From DYFT01 sp041695085 (GTDB lineage Bacteria; Bacteroidota; Ignavibacteria; UBA10030), in NCBI GenBank assembly GCA_041695085.1, contig JBGFRO010000022.1, forward strand, positions 1-64,000: a stretch of DNA of 64,000 nt, in the 5' to 3' direction. The position numbers and the translations under genes were made by a program. Positions 1-9,224 of the stretch are shown here, piece after piece. Below the pieces are notes generated by a model. It ran no database searches and was not told the DNA's origin. It saw only the letters and a list, made by a program, of their open reading frames with translations. Each line of letters begins with the position of its first letter. Within the stretch, counting starts at the first letter, position 1.

Positions 1-395
1 GTCGCCCTACGTCTGTAGTGCGAGACGCTGTCTCGCACCATCAGCAACTCAGCGAGTCGCCCTACGCCTGTAATGCGAGACGCTGTCTCGCACCATCAGC
101 AACTCAGCGAGTCGCCCTACGTCTGTAATGCGAGACGCTGTCTCGCACCATCGGCGACTCAGCGAGTCGCCCTACGTCTGTAGTGCGAGACGCTGTCTCG
201 CACCATCAGCAACTCAGCGAGTCGCCCTACGCCTGTAATGCGAGACGCTGTCTCGCACCATCAGCAACTCAGCGAGTCGCCCTACGCCTGTAATGCGAGA
301 CGCTGTCTCGCACCATCGGCGACTCAGCGAGTCGCCCTACGTCTGTAGTGCGAGACGCTGTCTCGCACTATCGGCAACTCAGCGAGTCGCCCTAC
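1..395. repeat. 55-bp tandem repeat array, two hairpins per unit
   Basis: Seven full 55-bp units start at 1, 56, 111, 166, 221, 276 and 331, followed by a 10-base remnant at 386-395. Each unit carries a near-perfect hairpin TGCGAGAC-GCT-GTCTCGCA (19-37 in the first unit). It also carries a second hairpin that spans the unit junction, perfect as GGCGACTC-AGC-GAGTCGCC at 153-171 and with one A/C mismatch in other units; that mismatch would be a G-U wobble in RNA made from the minus strand. Variant bases show a higher-order period of three units (165 bp): units 1-3 match units 4-6 except for one base, and unit 7 resembles unit 1. There are no unique spacers, so this is not a CRISPR array. The array enters the window from the left edge, so its full length is unknown. 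Confidence 0.95.
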
Positions 396-2060
396 AAATG
401 GCTGAATCAAGACCGCCGTTACCACAACCGCCCCACAACCGATGACATTATACCAGAGCCACGCGATATCCGTAAACGCAAAACAGTACAGCACCACCGT
501 CTCCCCCACAAACGCAGCGATAAAGGTCGCAGTGCCTCTGACTCGCTTGATGTAAAACGCCACAAGGAAAATCCCCAGCAACGTCCCGTAGAAGAGCGAC
601 CCGAGGATATTGACGGCCTCCACTAACGAACCGAGTTGCGTTGCATACTGCGCAAAAACGATTGCGTACACTCCCCATAACGACATCGAGAGTCGCGACA
701 CGAATAAGTAGTGCCGTTCATCTCCGTCTCTCCTGAAGTGCCTCTTGTAGATATCGACGACGGAACATGTTGCCAATGCGCTCAACTCTCCCGACGTGGA
801 CGACATTGATGCCGCGAAGATGCACGCGAAAATCAATCCGACCAATCCCACCGGCAAATACGTCATGACAAACGAGAGAAAAATGTAATTGGTGTCGTTC
901 GGATCAAGACCGGCCGATCGGATCACGCCGAACGCTTCCGACCGGATCGACTCTGCGTATGCCTGCGACTCTTTCATCGAGACCCGTGCATCCTCCATGC
1001 GGATCGCATCTCCGGCCTCCCTTGCCGAAAGAAACTCCCGCAGCCATTCCTCTTTCTCGCGTTGAGCGATGCCGAACTTCTCCTCCAACTCCACAAACTT
1101 CTCCGCATGCTCACTCTGCCGCACCTTCTCCAGGATGACCGGATTGAAGAAGATCGGCGGACGTTCGAACTGGAAAAACGCAAACACCATCGCGCCGATG
1201 AACAGAATGAGAAACTGCATCGGCACCTTAGCCACACCATTGAAGAGTAGTCCCGTCCTACTCTGCGCTACCGATTGCCCGGTGAGGTACCGCTGCACTT
1301 GCGACTGATCCGTTCCGAAATATGCCAATGCGACAAACAAACCGCCGATCAATCCCGACCAGAAATTATATCGATCACTCAGATCGAACGAGAAATCGAC
1401 GGCATTCAACCTCCCCAGTCCGCCGGCAACATACAAAGCGTCGGCAAATGAGACATCCTCCGGCAGTGAGACGATGATGACAACGAGCGCCATGATCATG
1501 CCCGACATGATGATGAGCATTTGCTGGACGTGCGTCCAACTCACCGACTTGACCCCTCCCATAGCAGTGTAGATGATGATCCCCCCTCCGATGACCGAGG
1601 AAGTAATTCTCATGTCCCATCCCAGCATGACGGAAAGAATGATGGAGGGGGCATAAATCGTAATGCCCACGGCAAGCCCACGCTGGACAAGAAAGATGAT
1701 GCTCGTCAGCGTCCGCGTCTTCAAATCGAATCGTTGCTCAAGATACTCGTACGCAGTATACACTCCCAGCTTGTGAAAGATCGGAACGGCGGTAATGGAG
1801 AGAATGATCATCGCAAGCGGTAGTCCAAAATAGAACTGCACGAATCTCATGCCATCGACGTATGCCTGACCAGGCGTCGAGGTGAAGGTAATGGCACTAG
1901 CCTGCGTCGCCATAATCGAAAGCGCAACCACATACCACTTCATCTGTCGATCAGCCAACAGATAGCCCTGAACGTTGCGCGTTTTCCGTCCTTTCCACAT
2001 GCCATACAGCACGATGGAAAGCAATGTCAGAAAAAGCACTGCCCAATCGAGTGTTCTCAT
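324..2060 (-). CDS. Sodium:solute symporter family (SSS) transporter
   Basis: A 578-residue multi-span protein of the SSS family, which couples Na+ to uptake of sugars, sialic acid or similar solutes across the inner membrane. Hydrophobic segments run through the whole length, and the segment SIMATQASAITFTSTPGQAY fits the family's unwound first core helix. A charged, helical insert of roughly 90 residues in the middle (around EKFVELEEKFGIAQREKEEW) lies between membrane segments. The ATG at 2060 is chosen over an upstream TTG at 2081 because it overlaps the stop of the small upstream gene as ATGA, a coupling signal. The gene lies downstream of a PIG-L deacetylase, which suggests uptake of an acetylated or glycosylated compound (inference). 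The last 23 codons (327-395) consist entirely of the tandem-repeat sequence, so the natural C-terminus has been replaced or extended. The substrate cannot be read from the sequence. Confidence 0.93.
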   Translation of the reverse strand: MRTLDWAVLFLTLLSIVLYGMWKGRKTRNVQGYLLADRQMKWYVVALSIMATQASAITFTSTPGQAYVDGMRFVQFYFGLPLAMIILSITAVPIFHKLGVYTAYEYLEQRFDLKTRTLTSIIFLVQRGLAVGITIYAPSIILSVMLGWDMRITSSVIGGGIIIYTAMGGVKSVSWTHVQQMLIIMSGMIMALVVIIVSLPEDVSFADALYVAGGLGRLNAVDFSFDLSDRYNFWSGLIGGLFVALAYFGTDQSQVQRYLTGQSVAQSRTGLLFNGVAKVPMQFLILFIGAMVFAFFQFERPPIFFNPVILEKVRQSEHAEKFVELEEKFGIAQREKEEWLREFLSAREAGDAIRMEDARVSMKESQAYAESIRSEAFGVIRSAGLDPNDTNYIFLSFVMTYLPVGLVGLIFACIFAASMSSTSGELSALATCSVVDIYKRHFRRDGDERHYLFVSRLSMSLWGVYAIVFAQYATQLGSLVEAVNILGSLFYGTLLGIFLVAFYIKRVRGTATFIAAFVGETVVLYCFAFTDIAWLWYNVIGCGAVVVTAVLIQPFVGRLAELPIVRDSVSHYRRRATR

Positions 2061-2218
2061 TCGAAGACCATTCGGAACCAATAAAAGAGGATGATCAAGA
2101 GGACAAGCTCACCGAGCACAAAACTGTAGAAACGTCCCCACGTTTTGAAAAGAGGGGGAGGTTCACTTTGCATCCCTTCCTGTCCGCTCGGATCCATCAA
2201 TTCCTCCCTCTCGCTCAT
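2057..2218 (-). CDS. Small single-span membrane protein between PIG-L and symporter
   Basis: A 53-residue gene too short for usual ORF cut-offs. Its ATG (2216-2218) overlaps the TGA of the PIG-L gene (2215-2217), and its own TGA (2057-2059) overlaps the symporter ATG (2058-2060); both junctions read ATGA. The protein has an acidic, proline-containing N-terminal half (MSEREELMDPSGQEG) and then one clear transmembrane segment, SFVLGELVLLIILFYWF, preceded by KTWGRFY. The double overlap implies translational coupling and a fixed stoichiometry with the symporter. A role as accessory subunit or stabiliser of the transporter is inference from position only. I recognise no named family with certainty. 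Confidence 0.8.
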   Translation of the reverse strand: MSEREELMDPSGQEGMQSEPPPLFKTWGRFYSFVLGELVLLIILFYWFRMVFE

Positions 2219-4731
2219 TGTGCCTCTTTTTTTGCACCGAGTGAGACAAGGTTTGCGAAAAGACGAAAAGCTCCCGGCACTCCTGCGGGAAGTTGTCGGA
2301 AAAAAGCGTAGCCGGTGTAGACATACAATCCCCTACCGTGACGCGCCACAAGCAAGCCTCCTTGCTGCCGTTTCTCCCCCGGGTCCGCGCTGGCAATCAC
2401 CGTCTCATACCTCTCATCCCATTTGTCGGCGAAGTACAATCCACGCTCCTGCACCCATCCTTCAAAGTCGGCTGGGGTGATCTTGTTTGGATCGTTGAGA
2501 AGTGGATGCGTGGGATTGAGAAACTCCACCGGGGCTTCCTCCACCGTTACACGTTCGCGTGAAACCGTGAAAGGATACGGGCCAAGATTCTCCGATTCTC
2601 CGCGTTGAAGCGTGACGTATTGGACCACGTACGTGCCGCCCGACTCAACGTACTCCATCAATCGCTTTTGATGAGTGCGCAGCTTTGGGCGAGTATTGTA
2701 CGCGCGAACCCCTGCGACGATGGCGTCAAACTTTTTCAGATCGCTTTCGGCAAGCTCTTCGTCCGAAAGAAGAACAACTTCATACCCCATTTGCCTGAGA
2801 CTCGCTGGAATTTCATCCCCCGCTCCCATGATATAGCCGATCAATCGTCCGCGAGTTTTCAACTCCAGTCTCACCAACTTCCCCTCCGCTGTAGGGAAGA
2901 TCGTCTGCGGGGAAATGTGCGGGTAACGAATCGTGCGGATTCCTTTTCGGATTTTCTTCCCCCCAATTTCTGCTTCGACAAAGAAGGTACCGTTTCTTGC
3001 ATCGGGTCTTGGCGCGACGTTGAATCGTACCATCGCCTCCTCCTCTTTCCTCGCAAGATCAAACGGTTGATCTTGCGGAGTCGCGATCCATCCGTCGGGA
3101 AGGAGTAATCTCACTTCGCCATTCGTTCGATGGCTGCCGTTTTTCAAACTCACCTGTATTGACTTCGCTTCCTGCGTGGGAAAGATATGGACAGATTCTG
3201 CCAGGCCAACACCCACGGGCGGGATGATTTCAAGGGAACGATACGACTCCCCCTCTACCGGATCAATCCAGCGATATCTTACCGGCACATCCAATGTCAC
3301 CCTCCGCTGGTACATCTCAAGGATGACACGAATTGAGTACGCGGGTGGATTCTCCGGCATTCCCCTCAGCCGAAGATCGGTGACAACATACGATCCTTTC
3401 TGCGATTCTGCGGTCAACCAGTACGGCTGAGTGAGCGGCGCATCGGAAGGAATCCGAAAAGCCGCACGCCATTGAAACGCTCGGTTATAGCTGAGAGAAA
3501 CATCGAACGTCGTGTCTTTCTGACCAAGCGGCAGTGAAACAGCTTCCAAGCGAATCGGAGCATCCGATCGATTCAGGAAAGTTGAGGTGACATGAATGAT
3601 GGAACCCGGGCTGGCGGCGTACTCAGAAGAGAGTGCATCAATCCATAGTCCGGCACACGATCGGATGACCTCGGTGAGTTCCCTTTGCTTCACTTCACGC
3701 CAATGCACCTCCTTCAATCTTCCTACTTCGTCATAGGCATTCAACAGAAGCGGAAGAATAGTCGACGGCTTGTTTGGATTGAATTGAGCAAGAGCTTGCG
3801 AGATGATCTTCTCAACAGCCTCTCCCCCTTGCACGCGTGACCAGGTAAGGTTGACACCCTCAAAGAGATCACCTCGAGCCGTATCGCCGAGCGTGTGCTG
3901 GAAGTAGTTGAGGAACGAGCCGCGGTTTTCAGGAGCACCGAATCCTTGGCTCTTATGCATACTCCTGCTCACGCCGGCGATTTCGGTAAAGGATTTGCCG
4001 AGCCACGGAGAGTACTCGCCGACATCGAGTTTCACGGCGTCCGTCGGAGGAGGTGAATCAGTCTGTTGAAAGCGGAAGATGTTCCAGACCAATCGCTTCG
4101 GACGCCAAACGGTTGTGTGCTTCAACTGTTCCGGGAACTTCGAGGGATCTCCCGCAGCCTCAAACGCTTCGGCAGCGAGGATGGCAGAAGCAGTGTGATT
4201 CCCGTGCCCTCCCAATGTGGGAGTAAACCGCGTAATGACGACGTCCGGTTTGAAGATGCGGATGATCCAAACGATGTCCGAGAGAACGACCTCGCGATCC
4301 CAGAACTGAATGGTCTCGTCGGAGCTTTTCGAGTAACCGAAGTCGAGGGCGCGCGTGAAGTACTGTTCGGCACCGTCGATTCGCCGTGCTGCGAGAAGTT
4401 CCTGCGTTCGAATGATTCCCATCAATGCCCCTTGCTCCGGCCCGATCAGGTTCTGTCCCCCTTCCCCCCGCGTCAGCGAGAGATAGGCCGTCCTGATCGA
4501 TCTCCCTTTCGCAAGATAGGCCAGGACCGCCGTGTTCTCGTCATCCGGATGAGCGGCGATGTAGAGAGCGCTGCCGAGCACGTTGAGTTTTTTCAGCGCA
4601 ACAGCCAACTCACCCGCATCCATAACGCGCGGCGATTGGGGGTGAAGCGGAGAAGAAACGACCGCAGCCACAAGAACAATACAACGCAAGCGCTTCTGGA
4701 TAATCGAGATCAGGAACAGAGGCCGGCTCAT
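2215..4731 (-). CDS. PIG-L family deacetylase, secreted, multidomain
   Basis: The start at 4731 gives 838 residues with an N-terminal hydrophobic segment (RCIVLVAAVVSS) that fits a signal peptide; the open frame extends 50 codons further upstream but lacks protein-like character there. The LmbE/PIG-L zinc motif HPDDE is at residues 61-65, followed by RGEGGQN and a later GGHGNHTAS segment, which together form the metal site of N-acetylglucosaminide-type deacetylases. After about residue 300 come beta-rich domains and a C-terminal region resembling a ThuA/GATase-like fold (VVLLSDEELAESDLKKFDAI). It is much longer than simple PIG-L enzymes of about 230 residues. It is the first gene of an operon with the small membrane protein and the SSS symporter. 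Likely job: periplasmic deacylation of an amino-sugar conjugate before import; the substrate is unknown. Confidence 0.88.
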   Translation of the reverse strand: MSRPLFLISIIQKRLRCIVLVAAVVSSPLHPQSPRVMDAGELAVALKKLNVLGSALYIAAHPDDENTAVLAYLAKGRSIRTAYLSLTRGEGGQNLIGPEQGALMGIIRTQELLAARRIDGAEQYFTRALDFGYSKSSDETIQFWDREVVLSDIVWIIRIFKPDVVITRFTPTLGGHGNHTASAILAAEAFEAAGDPSKFPEQLKHTTVWRPKRLVWNIFRFQQTDSPPPTDAVKLDVGEYSPWLGKSFTEIAGVSRSMHKSQGFGAPENRGSFLNYFQHTLGDTARGDLFEGVNLTWSRVQGGEAVEKIISQALAQFNPNKPSTILPLLLNAYDEVGRLKEVHWREVKQRELTEVIRSCAGLWIDALSSEYAASPGSIIHVTSTFLNRSDAPIRLEAVSLPLGQKDTTFDVSLSYNRAFQWRAAFRIPSDAPLTQPYWLTAESQKGSYVVTDLRLRGMPENPPAYSIRVILEMYQRRVTLDVPVRYRWIDPVEGESYRSLEIIPPVGVGLAESVHIFPTQEAKSIQVSLKNGSHRTNGEVRLLLPDGWIATPQDQPFDLARKEEEAMVRFNVAPRPDARNGTFFVEAEIGGKKIRKGIRTIRYPHISPQTIFPTAEGKLVRLELKTRGRLIGYIMGAGDEIPASLRQMGYEVVLLSDEELAESDLKKFDAIVAGVRAYNTRPKLRTHQKRLMEYVESGGTYVVQYVTLQRGESENLGPYPFTVSRERVTVEEAPVEFLNPTHPLLNDPNKITPADFEGWVQERGLYFADKWDERYETVIASADPGEKRQQGGLLVARHGRGLYVYTGYAFFRQLPAGVPGAFRLFANLVSLGAKKEAQ

Positions 4732-4933
4732 CGTTGCATTTGAATCGTTTGTTGAGTATAAACTCGGTGTGCGGATCATTGCGGGGCGAGTGGTGATTGT
4801 AGTCCGTTGTGGTTCGATGACGGACGGGAATATAGCACACGCTCTTTGGAGCCGCAAGGTAAATGTGGTGAGTACCTGCACAACCGTGAGGTATGCGATA
4901 CTGAGAAGTCTTCCATCAAACGTTCATTCCATC

Positions 4934-7723
4934 ATGCCTGACAAAGATAAACCGCTTCGGCAAAACATACGGCTCCTGGGCAATTTGCTTGGAGAAGTGA
5001 TTACGGAACAGCAGGGAGAGGGATTCTTCGAGCTCGAAGAGTCGATTCGCGCTCTCACGAAGCGGCTTCGTAAGCGCATGCGGCCCGCGCTTCAACGACG
5101 CCTTCAAAGACTCATTTCAGGACTTGACGCCGACACGCTGGGGTGGATTGTCCGGGCGTTCACCGTTTACTTCCAACTCGTCAACACAGCTGAACAACAC
5201 CACCGCATCCAGCGTCTGCGTGCATATCGACAGGGACCTCGGCCGCTTCCTCCCCCCGGATCGCTCGAGGCAACGCTCCGGTCGTTAAAGAAGCAAAACG
5301 TGAGTGCGTCGAGGCTTCATCAATTCTTCGATCAACTCCGCATTCTTCCGGTCTTCACCGCACACCCAACGGAAGCAACGCGCCGGACCATTCTGGAGAA
5401 ACATTCCCGCATCTGGCATGTTCTCGAACAATTCGATCGCGGCGACTTGTTACCGCAGGAACGGATGAGATGTGAGGACGAAATTAAACGACAAATCACC
5501 AGTCTCTGGCAAACCGAAGAGACGCGCTCATATCAAATCAGCGTGTTAGACGAGTTGTGGAACGGCCTCTACTACTTCGAGCATGTTCTTTCCTACGCTG
5601 TCCCCGAATTCTATCGCGATTTGGAACGCGCCGTCGAGATCACATATCCGACGTGGAACTCGAGAATTCCCTCTTTCCTGAGGTTCGGTTCATGGATCGG
5701 CGGCGATCGCGACGGGAATCCGAACGTCACAGCCGAAATTACGTGGAAAGCACTCCGGCGCTCTTCTCGTCTGATCCTCGATATCTACCTGAAGCGCCTC
5801 GAAGATCTTTTTGTGGAACGAAGCGAGTCGGCACGTCTTGTCGGTGTAAGCGAGAAATTACGCCGGTCGGTCCAGGAGGACAGACAGTTGCTCGCTCATC
5901 TCCCCGCGGTCGTCAATATTAGGAATCCTGAGGAAGTGTATCGTGCGAAAATTTCGCAGATCTACCGCAAGCTTCAACTCCGGCGCAGCTTGCTTGATGG
6001 AGAAGAAATCGATCCCCTCTCACGCCTATACTCGGCGAGCGAGTTTCTGGAGGAGTTGTATTTGATGGATGAAAGTCTGCGCTCTCATCGCGGTGAAACG
6101 ATCGCAGACGGGAAGTTGAAAGATTTGATCCGTCTTGTGGAGACGTTTGGCTTTCATCTGTCGACATTGGATATCCGTCAACACAGTTCCCGTCACGCGG
6201 CGGCTGTTGCCGAAGTAGCACAACAAATCGGCTTCAACTACAGCGAGCGATCTGTGCAGGAGCAGCAGTCGTGGCTGACGAGCCAGCTTCTTCCCACCTC
6301 ACCACCCGAGTACAACGAGAAGTCTTTGAGTCCGGATTCCCGCGAGGTGTTCGATACACTCAAGGTCATACAGCGATCCTTAACCGAAATTGACCCGCAA
6401 TCGATCCGTTCGTACATCATCAGCATGACCTCCTCTGCAAAGGATGTGCTCGAGGTGCTGTTCTTGATGAAGACGATGGGACTTCTCGATTCGACGCCTG
6501 ATCGACAGACGAGCCGGATCGATATCGTTCCTCTCTTTGAGACAATTGAAGATCTCCATCGGGCGCCACACATCATGGAGGAGTTGTATACCAATCCGGC
6601 TTACAAGCTCCATCTGGCGGCCCGTGGATGGCAACAGGAGATCATGATCGGCTATTCCGATAGCAGCAAAGATGGCGGAATAGTGATGTCGCACGCCAAA
6701 CTGCAGGAGACTCAGCTTGCACTCGCCAAGGTGTCGCAACGCCACAGCGTCTCGTGGATGTTCTTCCACGGCCGCGGGGGCACCGTGGGCCGCGGAGGCG
6801 GCCCCGAGTATCAGGCCATCCTCGCACTTCCTCGTGGAACAACAAACAACCGGATCAAGATCACCGAGCAAGGGGAGGTCATTTCTCTAAAGTATGCACA
6901 TCCCGCAATTGCACAGAGGACATTTGAGCTTTCGACTTCGGCGATGATGGTTCAAGGACTTCTCAATTCGAAAAACACAACCGAGCGTTCCGAAGAGAAG
7001 CAATGGATAAGGGCTTTTCAATGCATCAGCGAGGGAGCATATCGAAGATATCGCGAGGTGATTTATGGTAGAAAGGAGTTCGTCTCATACTTTCTCCAAG
7101 CGACCCCCCTTCGAGAGATTGCTCGACTCAACATCGGCTCGCGACCGGCGAAGCGGGTGGAGAGCGAACGCATTGAGGACCTGCGTGCCATACCGTGGGT
7201 CTTCGCGTGGATGCAGAGTCGACACGTACTTCCCGGCTGGTTCGGATTGGGAGCTGGGATGCGTCACTTCCTCCATAATGGAAGGGAAATCGCGCACACA
7301 CGGAATCAGCGAATTGCTCTCCTCCGGAAAATGTATCGACGCTGGCCGGCATTCAAAGCCTTGATCGACAATATACAAATGACGATGGCGAAAGCCGATT
7401 TCGATATCGCCGCCCAATACGCCACCCTCGTCTCTCCTCCCGAATTGGGTTCATCTACATATGAATTGCTCCGGCGCGATTTTGAGGAGACGCGCGAACT
7501 TATTCTCTTGGTGACCCAACAACAACACATTCTCGATCACAATCCCACCCTTCAAAAATCGATACAGCTGCGCAACCCCTACGTGGATCCCATGAGTTAT
7601 ATCCAGGTTGAGCTTCTCCGTCGGCTGAGATCATCGTCCTCCGAGCAAGAGCGTCAGCGTGTCGAGGCGGCAGTTCTCCTCAGCATTAACGGAATCGCGG
7701 CAGGGTTGAGGAATACGGGGTAG
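4934..7723 (+). CDS. ppc: Phosphoenolpyruvate carboxylase
   Basis: A 929-residue cytosolic enzyme that adds bicarbonate to PEP to form oxaloacetate, replenishing the TCA cycle. The family signatures are all visible in order: VFTAHPTEATRRT with the catalytic histidine, GGDRDGNPNV, the second active-site block GYSDSSKDGG, the glycine-rich loop FFHGRGGTVGRGGGP, and the C-terminal ...INGIAAGLRNTG that enters the active site. Length matches bacterial PEPC (about 880-960). The open frame extends upstream to 4769, but the ATG at 4934 followed by MPDKDKPLRQNIRLLGNLLG is the sensible start, as homology-like sequence begins there. It is transcribed divergently from the PIG-L operon, so 4732-4933 must contain both promoters. 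Confidence 0.97.
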   Translation: MPDKDKPLRQNIRLLGNLLGEVITEQQGEGFFELEESIRALTKRLRKRMRPALQRRLQRLISGLDADTLGWIVRAFTVYFQLVNTAEQHHRIQRLRAYRQGPRPLPPPGSLEATLRSLKKQNVSASRLHQFFDQLRILPVFTAHPTEATRRTILEKHSRIWHVLEQFDRGDLLPQERMRCEDEIKRQITSLWQTEETRSYQISVLDELWNGLYYFEHVLSYAVPEFYRDLERAVEITYPTWNSRIPSFLRFGSWIGGDRDGNPNVTAEITWKALRRSSRLILDIYLKRLEDLFVERSESARLVGVSEKLRRSVQEDRQLLAHLPAVVNIRNPEEVYRAKISQIYRKLQLRRSLLDGEEIDPLSRLYSASEFLEELYLMDESLRSHRGETIADGKLKDLIRLVETFGFHLSTLDIRQHSSRHAAAVAEVAQQIGFNYSERSVQEQQSWLTSQLLPTSPPEYNEKSLSPDSREVFDTLKVIQRSLTEIDPQSIRSYIISMTSSAKDVLEVLFLMKTMGLLDSTPDRQTSRIDIVPLFETIEDLHRAPHIMEELYTNPAYKLHLAARGWQQEIMIGYSDSSKDGGIVMSHAKLQETQLALAKVSQRHSVSWMFFHGRGGTVGRGGGPEYQAILALPRGTTNNRIKITEQGEVISLKYAHPAIAQRTFELSTSAMMVQGLLNSKNTTERSEEKQWIRAFQCISEGAYRRYREVIYGRKEFVSYFLQATPLREIARLNIGSRPAKRVESERIEDLRAIPWVFAWMQSRHVLPGWFGLGAGMRHFLHNGREIAHTRNQRIALLRKMYRRWPAFKALIDNIQMTMAKADFDIAAQYATLVSPPELGSSTYELLRRDFEETRELILLVTQQQHILDHNPTLQKSIQLRNPYVDPMSYIQVELLRRLRSSSSEQERQRVEAAVLLSINGIAAGLRNTG

Positions 7724-7952
7724 CTTGGCCTCCCCTACCGCCGATAAGGGAAGAAAAGAGGCTCCGTAGCGGTCACTCCCCCTCCCGTTTCCTCTGGCCT
7801 TTGTTCCCTATCGCGCCGGTTCGGCAACTTTTCCGCACCTCATGTCGTCTAATAGTCGTCCCAACTCTTGTGCAAACGCCTGCTCTTGCGGACGTTTGTA
7901 CGAACCCCTATTTTACTGCACCACTTCAACCGTCAAAGCAAAAGGTTCCGCC

Positions 7953-9224
7953 ATGACGCTCCAGCTCGTTTCTCAGAGACTGAAGAATAAGAAAGTTGTT
8001 CTCCCCCTCGTTCTTGCCATTTCCCTTCTGATCATTCTGCTCCTCACCACCACGCCGGAAGGGACTGCTATCGCCACCTCGGAGGTGAGACAAGGTGAGT
8101 TTGCCGTGAGCATCACGGTGGCCGGAGAATTGCGCGCAACGAACTCACGCACGCTCGTAACGCCTCGGACCCGCTTCGGCAATCTTCAGATCGTCTACCT
8201 CGTACCGGAAGGAACGACCGTCAAAGAAGGAGACGCGGTTGTCAAGTTCGCCACCACGGAGGTTGATAAGAACATTTCCGACAAAGAATCGGAGTTGAGC
8301 ACGCTCAGGGCAGACTTTGAGAAGCTCAAAGCCGACCAGCTTTCACAGATGTCGGACCTCGAGGCATCGCTGAAGAATGCCGAACTCGCGTATGAACAAG
8401 CCAAACTGCAAGTGGAGAAAATGAAATTCGAAGCAGAAGTGCTTCGGAAAGACGCGGAAATTAATCAGGAGAAGAGCAAAATCTCGTACGAACAAGCCCA
8501 GAGGAAGATTGAATCGAAGAAAATCATCGACCGATCGGAACGGGAAAAGCTTCTTCTGAAAATCAAACAGGTCGAATCGGACCTGACCCGCGCTCGCGCG
8601 GACAAAGAGCAACTCACACTCAAAGCTCCTCTTCCAGGCCTTGTCGTGTACGAGATGAACTGGAGTACGGGACGAAAGATCTCGGTCGGAGATTCCCCTT
8701 GGCCCGGCATGTCGATCGTGAGTTTGCCCGATCTTTCACAAATGCAGGTGGTTACCAACGTGAACGAGGTCGATGTCAGCAAGGTGAAAAAAGGGCAGAA
8801 AGCGAAAGTGAGGCTGGATGCATTTCCCGACCGGCAGTTCGTTGCAACCGTCCATTCGGTGGGGACGATTGGCCAACAGCGAGATCGCAACAATCCGATC
8901 AAAACGTTTGAGGTGATTCTTGATATCGAAGGGATGGATCCGATCCTGAAGCCGGGAATGACAACGAGCAACGAGATCGTTATGGAAACGATTCCGGATG
9001 CCATCTACGTGCCCTTAGAGTCAGTCTTTGAGAAGGAAGGAAAAGTTCTGGTGTACAGGATGGATGGTTCACGTCCGACACCCGCCCCCGTCGAGGTCGG
9101 CGCCAAGAACAGCAACTTCGTCGTCATCAAGAACGGTTTGAAGGCCGGAGAGAAGGTGACGCTCCGCGATCCAACCGCAAAAGAACCGATATCGGGAAGC
9201 CCCGCCAAGGAAGCGAAGCTGTGA
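7953..9224 (+). CDS. Efflux adaptor protein (HlyD/MacA-type membrane fusion protein)
   Basis: A 423-residue periplasmic adaptor anchored by one N-terminal membrane span (KVVLPLVLAISLLIILLL). It shows a lipoyl/barrel-sandwich half, then a long alpha-helical hairpin rich in K/E/Q (about residues 100-215), the second lipoyl half with APLPGLVVYEM, and C-terminal beta-barrel domains. The ATG at 7953 is preferred over the upstream ATG at 7842 because the hydrophobic anchor follows it directly and AAAGG lies just upstream. It is the first gene of a three-gene operon; its stop overlaps the GTG of the permease (GTGA). It should connect the MacB-like permease to the outer-membrane TolC protein encoded at the end of the operon. 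Confidence 0.93.
   Translation: MTLQLVSQRLKNKKVVLPLVLAISLLIILLLTTTPEGTAIATSEVRQGEFAVSITVAGELRATNSRTLVTPRTRFGNLQIVYLVPEGTTVKEGDAVVKFATTEVDKNISDKESELSTLRADFEKLKADQLSQMSDLEASLKNAELAYEQAKLQVEKMKFEAEVLRKDAEINQEKSKISYEQAQRKIESKKIIDRSEREKLLLKIKQVESDLTRARADKEQLTLKAPLPGLVVYEMNWSTGRKISVGDSPWPGMSIVSLPDLSQMQVVTNVNEVDVSKVKKGQKAKVRLDAFPDRQFVATVHSVGTIGQQRDRNNPIKTFEVILDIEGMDPILKPGMTTSNEIVMETIPDAIYVPLESVFEKEGKVLVYRMDGSRPTPAPVEVGAKNSNFVVIKNGLKAGEKVTLRDPTAKEPISGSPAKEAKL

Noticed and set aside
1..395. CRISPR array
   Set aside because: Units are directly adjacent with no unique spacers, and each unit is 55 bp with internal hairpins; no cas genes nearby.
4066..4743. 225-residue plus-strand gene opposite the PIG-L gene
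   Set aside because: Arginine-rich antisense frame with no motifs, fully inside a well-supported gene.
7724..7952. Intrinsic terminator after ppc
   Set aside because: A weak imperfect repeat around TCCCCTA/TAAGGGA was seen, but without a T run or a stable stem.
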